Position numbers and translations under genes: made by a program. This document shows positions 38,724-58,540 of a stretch of DNA of 64,000 bases, one piece after another. The number at the start of each line of letters is the position of its first letter. Positions within the stretch are counted from its first letter, which is position 1. Under the pieces are notes generated by a model that worked only from the letters and a program-made list of their open reading frames with translations, did not search any database and had not been told where the DNA came from. Source of the DNA: Trichoplax adhaerens (Eukaryota; Placozoa; Uniplacotomia; Trichoplacea; Trichoplacidae); contig NW_002060957.1 of the NCBI RefSeq assembly GCF_000150275.1, positions 1,011,512 through 1,075,511 on the forward strand, given 5' to 3'.

Positions 38724-40824
38724 TATAGTATTGATTTGAGAAATGGGAAAGTATCTTGGCCACGTAATAGTAAATGTAAAACACGACCTTGATATTGTAC
38801 ACGCATCAGTACTTTTGCCCTATCCGAATGAAATTATTTTGCTGAGATATTAGATTTTAACGCATTCATATTCCTGCGATTTGCAATTGTTATTTGTTAA
38901 TTATTGATTTCAATTAATCTTAATATAATTAGATGGGGAAATTTTGCGATAAACGCGATTACTCATTAGTTAGTGATTGTATACTAGTCACATGCACTGT
39001 AACAAGTGTTAGAATATAGAAAGTTGCCAGAATTTAAAACCGCAATATTTTTTTGAGCAGACTTTATTATCAATATCATTACAGTAATGTCCTCCCCTGA
39101 GCCATGCCAGGTTCAATTCGATTTTATTGTGACATTGCTACTCTATTCGGAATGGTGCAAAGTCAACTAGCTGCAAGTAAATCATAATAATTAATTAGTC
39201 CTTAATCACATCATCCACTGTATTTCTAATTAATTCTTTATAGATAGTCTACAAAATGGAAAAAAATTGTAGAAGAGATTCATCTAGTTTTGCAATAAAA
39301 TGCAGCCGTGTAAAATTCCGGTTAATAGTGATTTTACACGTTTGAGCTCGATTCACCAATCAGCGACATAAAATAGAACTTTACCTCTAGGCATATTTTA
39401 TTATCTTATACTATTTCTCCCTAAATAGAAATAGAGAGATCGATCAAGTTTGTAAGGATGTACTATAATATTTCCCTTTTTGTTTTTGTATATAAGTGAT
39501 AAATTTACGTTCGCTTGAAATATTAGCAAGATTACGCGTATGAGCCTATGAGGTCTAATCATATTGGGAATTTCAATCTCATATGTTTAACTTTTGTCTG
39601 TTGCCTTCCTATTAACTTGGAAAATGATCCATCTAAAGACATCGTTCTCTTTTCCTGTCATTGTCCATAAGCAAACTGTACGAATAAATTAATACGAGTT
39701 TAAAATACAGTTATATTATGATTTCTAACTCGCTAATCGAGAATAATAAAATTATTAATATATAGAGAGTGGCACTTGCATTGGGTTCTATTGGTTCTTT
39801 ATTAATTAATTATCAACGTATTCACAGATTTTATATGAACTGGTCAATTAAGTGATTAATGTTTACAGCGTTGTAATAAAGTTCTAAGATTTATTACCCG
39901 AATGGTTACTTGGGGCTGGATATAATACATTGGTTTATTAATTAATGTGGAATTACAACAGTGATCTGTTATAATTACTAAATTAGCGACAATAAATAAT
40001 AAGGATTTTAAAATGTTATTGGTTTTAATTTATTAATTTACAGTATTTCTAGATTGGTGCAGTTTATCACCTGTATTCATATCATGGCTATGCTACCATA
40101 GACAACTAAATTGCATCTAGAAGTCCGTGGTACTACCCGTTGGTTCCGTCGTTCGTTATCTGAGTAACTGTACAGAGCAGCAATTGGATTGTATCCATTA
40201 GTGGATCATGTTGATCTGCTGTTGGTGGAAGATGAGTATCCAATAGGCGGATATGATATAGTTATTGCTGTCAGTGAATTCTGTATTGATGAAGTCAATA
40301 ACCTGTAAGTTCATGTTTACCGGGTAAAGGGTATCGTGAAAAGTAGCGCTTTCCTCTCCAACTACTCTGCCACCCAAAGTATTGTGTCGATTCGGCGTTG
40401 GAGTAGATTACAATGATTCACTGTCTATGTTTAACCGTAAATCATTCTCTCCGTATCTCGCTTAGTGGCTTGACCTAGCATTTTTACTTTTAGTACAGTT
40501 GTCTCTATACTGCCTTACAGCTCTGCCTGTTTATTAGGCCACAGTCCCTTTGTAACTTACTGCTACTATGTATAACATATCCATATTGCTGAAAGTAGTC
40601 TATAGGTTCAAAAATTCTGATAGTCTATCAGCATCTCTATGAAGAAAAGGAACAATTATCCCTATTTCAGCTGTCCTTCAACCGAAATTCGATTGCCTAT
40701 CACCACCTTCTACACTTTTAATAAGCGCTTGTACAAACAGGAAGGTAGAAAAAACTGCGGGCTGCTGTTTACCAAGACGACCACTTCTATCTTCCCTGAT
40801 GAAGTGGACGTGTCCAATGTCCAA

Positions 40825-40955
40825 CGTCCATAGTACAGTACTTTACTGTACAGTGTACAGTACACAGTACACTGGCGTGTGAGCTACCGCATTTTGCTTA
40901 ATCATACAGTACTGTAAGACAAACAGTACGCGTACAACGATACACAGTACAGTCC
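40825..40955. repeat. Cluster of GTAC/TACAGTAC words
   Basis: Repeated overlapping short words built from GTAC, CAGTAC and CTGTAC: AGTACAGTACTTTACTGTAC, then AGTGTACAGTACACAGTACA, and further copies to about 40955. Self-complementary, so it can fold in many ways. Probably a low-complexity intergenic element. Confidence 0.6.
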
Positions 40956-41058
40956 AAGTCTGCATTTTAAATTTTCACTTACGTCATTCTACAGTCAGAT
41001 TCAACGCAGCCGGGTCACTCTGGTAGGGCTTGGTACTGTAACAAATTTGAGCGTAGAG

Positions 41059-41150
41059 GATTGACAGCGTTTCTATGCGTTTCTATACAGTTTTATATGG
41101 GAATGATTGACAGCGTTTCTATGCGTTTGTAGAGAGTTTTGTATGGGAAT
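41059..41150. repeat. 46-bp tandem duplication upstream of ATE1
   Basis: GATTGACAGCGTTTCTATGC, then GTTTSTA..AG.GTTTTRTATGGGAAT, occurs twice head to tail (41059-41104 and 41105-41150), with few mismatches. Confidence 0.85.
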
Positions 41151-41417
41151 GATTGCTCATCATTGGGCACTCCACAATATCATACGCAACTGTACTCAGT
41201 GTACTACCGTACTTTGCACTGCAAACTACGATACAATGTCCTGTACTTGCATGGGTATATGGACATTATCTGGCAGCTCCTTAAACCGGTAGTAGAATTC
41301 CTTCAGACCATAAGAATCTTACCACCAGGGTTGTGAAAAAAAAAAAAATTGTTTTTACTGTTCGTTGTCTCAATTTGAACAGAACTTGAGCAGCCTCGAC
41401 GAGTCAAGATTATCGCC

Positions 41418-46923
<5,506 letters not shown>

Positions 46924-49266
46924 CGTTAGGTCAACTCGAATATGATACTGCTCTTTGTGATGTCCGAAATACCAAATGTCAACTGTCCATTATTATTATA
47001 AAGTTATTGAACTGCTTCTTTTATCATTGGAAATAATTTCCTAATTCTGTATTGTACATAAAGAGTGAGGATGTAGTCATGCATAATTAGGTAGTGGGTA
47101 CCAATACTAACGTACATCTGTGTGTGAAGTACACGATATTTGTAAAAAATATTTATCTATCACTCTGTTGTAGTATTTACTAAAATTTTTTATGTTACTT
47201 TTGTTTGCATGGCGTTTGGAATTGGGTGATAAAGCGCCTTATGTAGATAAAGTGTATTAAGCACACATAATATAATTGTGCTGTATTTTTCAAATTTTAT
47301 TATTGGCGACGTTTACACGGCATCAATCTCATTTAGAATGGTCTGGATTGTGTATAATTTTATCTCTTGACTGTTGTTTCAATGACAGGTTACTGGATAA
47401 ATCTCAAAAAAATGTTAATTATATAATTTGGATGAATTTTCTGTTTGTATGAGGCCGAGACTAGTGTATTTTTAAAGTACATGTATTTGTTCACGGTTTA
47501 TAATTCCCCGATCTGGATGCTTTTATTTATAACTACTTTAACAATAAAATCTTAAAATCTTCTTTATATAATTTACCCTTATTTTATTAATTATATGTTG
47601 TGCAAAATTTATAACTACATGTTTCCGGATGAAGGCATATGTTTTAACAAGATAAGCAGAAGTAGCGGTTTAGATGTACACAATTCTTATAGCATGAAGA
47701 ATTGACAGGTAGAAATGAATATTTGCTACGTTGAAGTCCACCTATTCTGAAATAGAAGGGCAAGAAAGCTCTCGTGCAGTTCTCGCATGCAGAAAATTAG
47801 GAATAAAGCAGCCAACGAATGAAATTCTTCGTATTTACCGTGTAAATTTGATATTAACCACAAACGACCCTAATACTGTACTTTACTGCAGATGTATCAT
47901 CGTAATATCCAGACTTAGTTGTGAATTCGGAATGATAATTAAAATGAAGTTACTATAGTGCAAATATTATATCGAACTAATCAATCCATTGACAAAACGG
48001 CTAAAACTGTAGATCTATTGTAATTGATATTGTACTAGTTACAGTAATAATGCATATTAGATAGAGCTCTTTTCAATTCAGGTCAATCTTCAGTATTCAG
48101 TTATCTGTCTTTCAGTTGACAAAATCTACAGTCTCATATCGATGTGAAGTTATATGATAGATATTATCTGTCATTATTGAAGAACCGTATTAAGAAATAA
48201 ACTTAAGTTATATCTATCACAAACTTTGCATTCAGGTAAAGGTAGTTCACCATTATAGGATTAAATGTAGAATGCTGTACAATAATCGGAGTACCTCATG
48301 AACTTTAGCAAGCTCAGTTGTATACGCATAAATTTTTTAGTCGTAACATTAAAGTTAACCCTTTCGTAGTGAGTTAAGTTAGCAGGTTCATTAAATACGA
48401 AATCGTTAGAGACTAGTATAAAATTTGCAACTAAAATCTAAAATTGCTACAATTATATTTACATGACACATTCTGATTTCTAAATTGCGAAAAGATTTCA
48501 TCTATAACTAAAATGATGACCTAAAAACTCTTTGATTTGGGGATACAGATTAAATTTATGACATAGCTTGTTTGTATTTGATGTACACAACATCTGCCCC
48601 ATTTATAGATTTACTGCACCAATGAAAAAGAAATATCAGCTTCTAGTTACCTAGTAGTGACCAGGTCAACTAAGCGTAACATTGAGCATATAGGTATTCA
48701 ACTATGTGAAAATCTTAACACTTGAAATTGCTGATATACTTTTTTAATTAGAGGTGTCATCAAGTGGCCACCGATCGAGGGTACATAAATATATAATGCA
48801 TATCCTTCAAAAAAAGAATTCCCTATTCGTATCAAGTGATAAGAAAAATAATAGCAAAAGTAGCAACTTCAGCGTATCGACAAGAAAATTGCGTTCTAGA
48901 GGTATACAATCAAATCATCTAATTTTTAATTACGTACTGTAGTTTCAATTTAATAGCTTTAATCGCAGTCATTACATTAATCTTAATAAAAATTAAATGC
49001 AAAAAAATATTTTTCGTTTACTAACGAAAAATAACACTGTAACAGATTGCCATGATTTATTTCAGTTCGAATAGTTATAGAACATTTCATACGAATTGTT
49101 GAATTAGTGTATATTGAAACTGCATAATATCTTACATGTATTCTTTTGCTTCCCATGACCAGTTTTTGTACATGAAATTATGACAAATTGACTAAATAGC
49201 TTTAAACATTTAACGATATGACATAACATTTACTACATCCAATTTCGGTAATGTTACAGAAAACTA
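46924..49266. other. Intergenic between convergent ATE1 and ALS2
   Basis: AT-rich sequence containing the 3' flanks of two convergent genes. Small frames at 47731-47958 and 48754-48942 have no family similarity. No repeats or RNA genes recognised. Confidence 0.5.
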
Positions 49267-52200
49267 CTATAGCTCTTCTGATTTGATCTGAAAATAACAA
49301 GCCTGTGCAAGTAATAATTAAGCAATAGAAAGTTACATAGTTATCGAATAGCATTGCAATCTAGTAGCCCTATCTGAATAAGCATGTCTACGGTACTTGC
49401 TAAATAAATAATTAATGGCATCTTACAAATATGTAATCACAAAATTACCTGTAATGTTGTAAACATCATATCTAGCTCCCCTAGTAGAACACTATCGTCA
49501 ACCATATTTTGTATAAATAATATTTCTGATCCTAACTGGCTTATTCTTTGACGAAATGATGTAAAACATAAACAGAAAGACTTATGAAATATATACAAGC
49601 CCTATCGATGTAAATTGCCTGAAAGGTCTTTAATAACCTCGGTATTTAATATATAATCGTTTAAACTACTGGCTTACTCTGCCCTTACAACCACGAAATG
49701 AAATACCGGTAAAATATCATCCATTGCTTTTAAGTTTCCAGAATCATTCCAGAAAGTATCTACTGCCTACAGTCATCACAATAAATCAAGAAATCAATAA
49801 ATTACAGCTGTAGCATTAAAAGTTGTACATATCTGTTAAATTAAAAAAATGCATCTTGTAACAAACATGGCCTACCTTAAATATTTCCGAAAAGCAGTCC
49901 TTAACGACTAGAAGCTTCTGCATTGGGCTAAATTTGGTACTATTGCATAATAGTAAAACAGTAAGGGGCAATTTTAATTTTTATAGGGTATTATGCTATC
50001 ACTGCGATTATGACAATATTCCAGACATATTTTTACAGAAACTTCGAAACCATAGAGGACAAGTTGCAATAACTCCAACGTATAATAGTACCTAATTTGT
50101 TGCAAAGTAGAGATAGCATCTGTGTAATGTAGACAATTTTCGCATTCGTTTGGTTCTCCGTTCTCATCCTTTTCAGGAATTAACCTGAACTTTCTACGTT
50201 TAAATAAAACGTTAAATAGATCGTATTTTTTAGTGTGCAAAATGTGCATAACAATACTATACCTACTAGCAGCAAAAGATTCAATCAAGGTTTACTAACT
50301 TGTTTATTCCTAGCTTTCGCATTAAAATCAGGTCGGTGTACTTTGCCAGTCGTCGTAACTTTCTTTTATAAGATTCTTCCTCTGTCTCATTGTTTAAAGC
50401 ATACAAAGTGAACAAGGGAGGGTATATTCGGGGTAAAATTAATGGATGCAATAGGCTAATACTGCTGACAGTTTCTTGTGCTTCTAAAAGTTGTGGGTCA
50501 TCGTCGGAATTTGACACTGCTAACTCACCATCAACAGGTAGATCTGGAAATAGTATCCTGGATTATCAAAGAAATGAGTCATTTAATCAATCTATTGTTC
50601 TTATCGCCTTACGGCTATAAATAATACCTTAAACTCTCGTACAATCTCCTAATCATTGATTTAGCTTCACCAATAGCATGGGGTAATAATAAACGATGAT
50701 TAGCAGCAATCCCTAAGTAGCTGTATCGGAAAGCTTCAACTAAAGAGTCAACAAGCCTTCCCAGTGGATGAGTACCATCATCGAAGGCCTGTAATTGCAT
50801 AAAAATTAAATGATTTAATTCTAGTTACAAGTACTCAGAAATGGTGCTTCAGTCAAATACTTTGCATTTGAAATACTTTAGTAATTACAAGATAGTTGCA
50901 TAAACTTATACCATGTATAAGTAAGTACCTTTGATAAATAATGCATTAAAGCCTGCAAGTCTGTTCCTTTTATATCTGGTGCAACTGTTAAATCAACATC
51001 AGAGTCTAAAATATCACTTCCAATGCTTTGAGATGATCGCGAAATTGGAAGTGCTGGTACTGCAGCTGGCTTATTCTTTAATTTCTCCATTCCGTCAGTA
51101 ATGTTTTGCCAGGCACTTTTTGAATCGATTTTACCTCGATGAGCACCAATTACCAAACGAAACTGTAAAAATAATGATTCCCACTTCTTATCAGGATTAA
51201 CGGCGTAATTATTTTCTTCGGATGATAATTCAGAAGGGCTAATACAGTAGTGCATATAAACAAATAAGGTGTGTTATAATTGCAGATCTATTTTTTAAGT
51301 TTTAAGTGTTCCATTATATATACATAACTTATGTATTTTTATTGCAGTATCGACAAATCGTATATGAATCTAACAATAAGCCTTACCTCGGAAGCATATC
51401 ATAAAATGATCTCTCGCTATCGAGATCAGACATATTTTGCTTGTAGAAGGATCCATTAATTTTAATGCTATTGCCCCATTTTCCGTTGAAAGATCCTTCA
51501 ATGTAATCTCCATTGGGAAGTGTTAAAACACCCTAAAAGGACACATCAGAAAGAACAATCAATATAAGTACAGAAGCCAAAGAATAAAGATTGATAAATC
51601 GATAAATAACATTAAAGATCTTGGTTTAGAATGTAATCATCAAAATCAGCTGTGTTACAGCTACCTTTCCACTCAATATAGCATCAGATGAAAATTCACC
51701 AACAAATTTAGTTTTATCATCAGTCAATAGAATTCCGTTACCCTATAAAAGTTAGAACGTTATTAAGTTTAGAACAATAGTCCTATAAAGGTAGGTTTAT
51801 CGGCAAGCTCCACCTAACAACTCACAACGAGTCGATCATTGCTGAAAGAACCTGCGAGAAATATACCATCCAATGTTATTACAACACCTTCACCATGGCG
51901 AGTATCATTTGACCAAATGCCCATATATCTTTTACCCCTATACACGTAATTCACAGGATTCGGATCTTTAAAGCTATGCAAAATATCATGCAATATATGA
52001 TGTTGTACTGACTTGTGGTCATAGATTCCATATCCAGCTTTATTATCGCAAAGCCATTCACCAATGTAAAAACTACTATTTACGTTGGTAACAGTTCCTT
52101 GCTTCATAATGCCATGTCCATGTCGCATATCTTGATACCAGAAGCCATTGTATTCATCACCATTAGCGTATCTAATTTCGTATTAAGTAGAAATTTACGT

Positions 52201-55200
52201 TTATAATACGAACATAAAGGAGTTCTAAAAGTGCTTGCTTACTTCATTGTTCCATATCCGTATTTTCTTCCGGTTCGCCACTCACCAACGAAAACATCAT
52301 TTTGGTTATGATTAGATAGCGTGGTATACTGTCCAAGTCTATCCAATTTTTAATTGGTTACAAATTATATAATTTATCTTATCAGCATAAGCTACTAGTT
52401 ATTTATAAAAATATTTGATAGAAGCAACTGCCATAAATTGATGATCAGTGTTACACATTACCCATGAAATAAATTCTTTTTGAACTGTCCTATGTAAACA
52501 CTACCATCATTCCATTTCATTTCACCACTATCATGGAATAGAAAATAGAACAGTGAACTAAAGTTATGCTAAACGATATAATTTATGACAAAACTTAGAT
52601 AAATTTATACACTTACTGTCCATGCAATTTTCCAGCAAACCACCAACCTAAGTACTTTGCATCTTTATAATCTCCTGAATTAAACAAGTATTCAGCGTAC
52701 CGATACTGAGGCAAAAGACTACCACTCTGTTGCTTTTTTTGTATTCTGGCGAAAAATATTATAAAGTAATACGTTAATGAACACACCCCACAAGAAAGTA
52801 CTGATTTAATTGAGATTCCTACTTTGCGTATGGACTGGAGGCGATACTACTAAGTACTGCCTGCTTGATATTTCTTAACCATTCTGACTAGAAATTGTTT
52901 GTATCAGGAGGTAGAAACGTGAGATTTATACGCAAATCAAAGATTACATTGTTTAAATTCATTTCAAGAATTATGGATACTTAATGATAATATAATATAC
53001 AAATACTCCAGTTTACCTTAGCTATGGATGATGATGCACTCAGTTCCAGTGTTTCTTCAGGTGTTATCAGTGTGAAGATATTGCTGCTGCTGCTGCTATA
53101 GACAATTGTGAATGGCATACGTTTAATTTCGATTTTATAGTTGTAACGAAACACTAAAAATGACTATCCAAAGTAATTCTTACTTAGCAGAGTTTGTATC
53201 TTCATCAGGATCGATCCAAAGCGTTGTTAAAGGGCATATGAAGCAGCTATTGGTCTAAGTTTTGTTAGTCGGTTAAAACTTAATACAATATCGGTATTAA
53301 ATATTTCTTCCGACAACTGATATAAATTATCACTCACGTGGTGTCGTACAAAGACTCTATTAAAGAGAATAAAGTTATAATTTGTAAATCGTCCGGACTT
53401 AGAATATTGCAAAGGATTCTTTTTTGACGTGCTAAGGATTAGTCGAAGTTGTGGAATGCAAAGATGCTCCTAGAATTCAAAATCGTCATTAGTACAGAAA
53501 AAATTTCGTTAGCCACTACGACGAGATTTTAAAATTACATGATACCCTTAGCTTTGGACTACACTCTCTCCAGAATTGTTTAGTTATTTCAGCTCTAGGG
53601 TATTCATCATGTAATGAATTAGATAACGATTGCCAACGTGAAGATAAGTTTCTAACAAGTTTAAGCATTTTCTTGGTCTACCATATTAAGCAAACAGAAT
53701 TTTATCAATAACATACAATTCATTTTATGCTTGTACAAGTTGTATTTTAAATCGTTAAGAAATACTATATTAAGAATTGGTTATGACAAGTAATTAAGGG
53801 CTTAAAATTGTAACTTACAAAGTCGGAACTAGGAATAGTACTGAATTTTTGAATCAAGCCACTCAGAACCGCTATAACATACTTTAAGCGATTTAAGGGT
53901 AAATAAAGGAATTGCTCTAAAAGCGTTTCGTGTGATTTCGCAGTCTGAATTGAGTAAAAATTGATTAATATATGTAAATTTTATCCAGCTACGAAGTATA
54001 GTAGAATGTAAAACAACCATACTTCCTTAGAACCACCGGAACGTGTATTTGGCGCATTTTTGGATTTTGGGGATAGGCTATATGAAAACATAGACATAGA
54101 GGAATCATTTTTATTAAAAGATTGTTGTAGATATTTTATGAGTAGAAAGGCCGAAATTAAAGCATGACAACTTCTGATTAAGAAATGAAAAGGTTCTACG
54201 CATCATAACTTTCGAATTTATCCTATATTAATTAGTTATATAAGCTAATTATTACCATTATTAATTGAGGTTAGTTACCTGCTGCCGAATAATGATTTAG
54301 GCATGTACTCAGACACGAAAGATTTTAATGAAGTGGAAAGTTCAGAGAGCGGCAATGTTTTGTAATAGTTATTGATGATTTTCCATAATTCACTACTTGC
54401 TGCTAGACTTATCTCGTTAGATTGCCTTCGAAGCAACAAAAATTTATTAGTTCAAGATTTTTAGTACATTAACGCGATTCCTTGGAAAAGAAGGGATTTT
54501 TCCTTATACCTGTAATGCCAACTACTAAATAAATCTTTTACATAATCGGATTACATAATAATTAATAACATTAAGTTAATATAAAATGTAGTACTCGTTA
54601 TAATGATTAGTGTGATTCGTATAGCGCCTGCAAAATTATATATTGAACTGAATTTAATTATTTTCTGTGTATTTGCAACAGTGTAGTATCGTTAAAGAAT
54701 CATCATCATACCATGCTGAGTTTGCACATCGGGTTATAATATCAACAGAGACAGCATCAAGAAATATCGTGGCATATCTAAGCAAATGCAGAGTGGTTCC
54801 TAAATCAATTACTGTACGATTTTTAAGTAGGCTAGGTTACACAAGAATAGCTCACCTAATATAGATACTTAACAGTGAATTCCGCTCAAGAAATGCTAAA
54901 TCTAAATTTAAATATTCCTGAGTAATTATAACTTTTTCTAAGTCATCACTAAATTCATCTATATGCGTCATCAAAATTTCAAAAGTTTCAAAGAGTTTTC
55001 TAAGGCAATTTCCACCAATAACACCCCTAATATTTTTCCAGTACTCTACGTCGTATTGAACAATGAAAATTACTCTAAGAAATACATAAGTCTCATCAAT
55101 GTTATATGTAAGCCAAAAGTTTTTAGTTGGTAACACTTTATATCAGTATCGATACACTCAATATGCTATATAAAATCAGAAAATAATTACCGGTTTGCTT

Positions 55201-58200
55201 TATCGGTGATAGTATACTCTTTTTAGCTGTAGTAATCTGACAGTATAAAATTCTATCTTGAATCAATAATTCATGTAAGATTTTTCGGATATCATCGTTT
55301 TCATTTCTATGAGATATTTTAAGATATTTAAATTGTAAGATTTTTAAGATACAAATATTGACCTTGAACGAAAACATTTTCAATAAGTGCCTTAACAATC
55401 GGAACATTTCTGTTATCGATAATTATTTACAATTTTTTAAGTGATTTACCTTGCAGACACAAAACAGCTTTGACCATAATTACTAGCAATGGCGCATATA
55501 TAATCCTATACAATTCAATTTTTTGAGATAAATCTTTAAAGTACTTTGTAATAACATCTTATTCAGTCTAACCTCTTTTGGAACTGTAATATTAGCATAG
55601 GTGGTTTTCTTATCCCTAAAATTGACATCAACTTAAAACGTTAGTTGGAAGAGTCATTAATCTTGTACAGCAATCACTCATGCTGCTTCTATCTGCTGTC
55701 GCTACAAACTAATTGACTTGAGGTTTCTTCGATAAATGCAAATTACGGTACAGTAGGTTGATTGATATAATTACACCTGCTATGATATCGTTGCTATGCC
55801 CTCAATTATTAGTATATACAGTTATACGTACGTTACAATATTACCAATACGATAGATTTGATTTTGCTGATTAGCTGCAAATGTTAACAGGGATGTATTA
55901 TCTTCTCCAGTTGCAACACCTGAAACTCTTTGATCGACTCCAATCGAAAGCTAAAGGTGGCAGAAAGTCAAACATTACAGTTATAAAATTATGTTTCTAC
56001 GCTTATTACTTCTAACTACGATCTTCATTCCGGCGAAGAATGTTGCTTTCAATGAACAATACAGTGAGATAAGTCGTACTCATGCAATTTTATCACGTCT
56101 AAAGTTTATACCTCAACTTGTCGAGGTATCAGTGATATTTCGCCAGAAACTCCTAACTGTCCATTTGAATTTCGTCCCCAAGCATAGAGCTAGAAGGAAA
56201 AGAATATAAAACATAGGTTATTATTTCAACGTATAAGACTCGACAACTGTAAATGATCAGTTCAGATCAGACTACGAATTCTAGATAAATAATTAGTCCA
56301 TATTAATGGACATCTACAATTAATAATTGTCAACAGTAAGTGTTTGACTACTATTGCGATAGCCTTTTGATATTCACAACCTGGCAATCGCTAGTAAATG
56401 CAATAGAATGGTAACCACCAGCGGAAACTTGTTTGATAGCCAATCCTTTCATAGATTCAATACAGCAAGGAATGTGTCTGTTGGAGGTGATAACAATGTT
56501 ATGATAATTGTGAAGCCAGCATCAATCCATCCATTTAAATAAGTATATATTAGACATGTCTGTTGAATAGATATCACTATTGGGTAACGCCTGATGATGA
56601 TGATGGATTAATGACGTGATAGTAATGATATAGCATAAACGATGACTTTATATACGACCAGCAAGTCCTAGAGAGCTGCATGAAATTGTCATGATAGCAA
56701 ATAATAAATGATAAAAATTATAAATAACTGAGTAGTAGAAGCTCTTTTACGGTTACGAAATACCACGATGTGATTGCTGGTCAATAGAATGCCTAAAGTG
56801 TATTAATTTATTTTTCAATTTACTACCACTATTATCATGGTTGATGTAGAGTATTAGTATCGATGTATCGATGCATCTGTTGACGGTGGTAATTACTGTA
56901 ATTGGTTAATTACCACCTAATGAGATGTCTATAGCACAATAACTGAAGTAATAGAATTACATAAGGTTTAAAATACTGTATGCTAGAAAATGGGTCATTT
57001 TCATTTCTACGCTTCATGCAAGTCTACATGATAGGAATCAACATTGATTACCTTAACATTACAGAATCCATCATAAAATTACATCATGGGATGTCAATAT
57101 TACATTATCCTTTCAATTTACTGATTTCTGAATACCTTGCTGTTTTATCGCCAAGACCTAATTGGCCATAGTTATTATTACCCCAAGTCCAAACTTGTGT
57201 AATTTGCTGGCTATAGGTAAAGGTAGAAGATCGTGGTTTAGGCGAAATCAGAATAAAATCTTCATTGGCGTCTGTACTGTCACTGTTCTCATTTAATGGT
57301 GTCAAGGTATAATCGACTGAATAAGTATCAGGTGGTGTTATGAAAGCAGGAAATGGATTAATATTACTACTGGATCCACTTCGAGAGGCTTTCCTTTTGC
57401 TTTCGACTGGAGTTGTATTTCGCGTTGCATTGAAGGTGGAATCGACTTTATTATACTTTCGACTAGGAGGGGTGATCTTGGAAGGAGTCACTGGTGGCGA
57501 ATCGACATCATGGCGTCGATAGGATACAAGAATATTATGAAATAACCCACAATCAACTTGAGTGACAAATTCATCGCTTAATTCATTAACACATAACGGC
57601 TTGGCATTGGTACTAGCGTCGTCATCGGCAAGACCATAATCACATCCTTGGCCCCATGTCCAGCATTGGCCATTGGAAGAAACGGTAATCGTATGCGCTT
57701 TGCCACAAGCAACTTGAACTAATTCAATACGTGACGGATGATCACCACCACAACTGCATATCTGCAAATCCGAAGGAGAACAAACTGAAACTTGAACAGG
57801 TGCTTGATAGAATAAATCATCTCCCACACCACATTGACCTTGTGCATTATCGCCCCAACTATACAACTGGCCGCCATCATTGATACAACAACTATGTTGA
57901 CTGCCAGCAGCGATGAAGGTTACGTGCATTTGTTGAAAAAGAGGCAATAAAGTAAAGCATTTTCTATCGCTTAAATCATCCAAACCTAATTGACCATAAT
58001 TATTATTACCAAGAGCGAAAATTTGACCATCATTGGTCAACATTAGCGTATGCTTTTGGCCTAAACTAATTCTTTCAATTCGCCTTGAAGAACGGAAAGA
58101 GGCAACCAGTCGAGGCGATGGTAGTCTTGGCCAATGATCCCATCGATACACTTTCATTTCATCGTTTTGTTCGCCTTCCTTGTAGACTTGATAGCATTCT

Positions 58201-58226
58201 TCTTGTTCACTATCATTCCCTTCCAT
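49267..58226 (-). CDS. ALS2: Alsin (ALS2), Rab5/Rac guanine nucleotide exchange factor
   Basis: Endosomal exchange factor: the VPS9 domain activates Rab5, and DH/PH links it to Rac. The start is at 58226, exon 1 being 57136-58226 with RCC1 repeats (ALGNNNYGQLGL, YSWGDNAQGQCGV, WTWGQGCDYGL, WTWGNNNYGQLGLGD). RCC1 continues in 56381-56477 (SAGGYHSIAF), 56112-56189 (YAWGRNSNGQLGV) and 55837-55950. DH-like helices lie at about 55.4-53.8 kb (IRKILHELLIQDRILYCQ; EYWKNIRGVIGGNCLRKLF), and PH at 53.4-53.0 kb (SGRFTNYNFILFN; TTLWIDPDED; FTLITPEETLEL). MORN repeats span about 52.7-51.4 kb (DMRHGHGIMKQG; YIGEWLCDNKAGYGIYD; MGIWSNDTRHGEGVV), and VPS9 is at 50.8-49.27 kb (HPLGRLVDSLVEAFRYSYLG; LPRIYPPLFTLYALNNE; MDDILPVFHFVVVRA), ending ACYFQIKSEEL. 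Domain order equals human alsin. A few exon borders in the DH region are not fixed. Confidence 0.94.
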
Positions 58227-58540
58227 CCCTTCAATCTTTTTTTCTCAAAGCTCACCCAATTTTACGCCAACATGATAGTAGAAAAAGCAAAATAACAACT
58301 CTGTGAAAAATTTCACTGGTCCGCCATAAAAGTCCAATGGTAGAATGAAATCAACAAGGCCAAGGGGCAACACTTAGCCTATGGGGGGCCTGGTGATGGT
58401 GTTCGATATAACCGGGTGTTGAATACTTTCCTATACTGTAGACTAGTGGGCTGGATGGCCTGGGCTGTGGCAAAGCCGGTAGCGTCCAATATAGTGTATC
58501 GTACTGGTATGCTAGTATAGTGTATCAGTATAGGATAGCT
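58227..58540. other. Upstream flank of ALS2
   Basis: Somewhat less AT-rich than its surroundings, with GTATCGTACTGGTATGCTAG-type short repeats just before the tandem array. It presumably holds the ALS2 5' UTR and promoter, but no TATA-like or initiator element can be singled out. Confidence 0.35.

Larger units (their letters stand above)
38724..41417. other. Intergenic between transposon and ATE1
   Basis: The first 1.3 kb is plain AT-rich DNA. From about 40.08 kb the sequence becomes more balanced in composition, with a coding-like stretch at 40175-40304, a dense GTAC-word cluster at 40825-40955, a 46-bp tandem duplication at 41059-41150 and an A13 run at 41336-41348 some 70 bp before the ATE1 start. 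The poly(A) run may be a nucleosome-free promoter tract. No complete gene recognised. Confidence 0.5.

Noticed and set aside
39100-39135. GGTTCAATTCGATT, similar to a tRNA T-arm
   Set aside because: No acceptor or anticodon stem pairs around it; no tRNA fold could be drawn.
47731-48942. Two small plus-strand frames downstream of ATE1
   Set aside because: No similarity, no codon or splice evidence; chance ORFs in AT-rich DNA.
50390-50620. Plus-strand 76-codon frame
   Set aside because: Antisense to the VPS9 exon of alsin.
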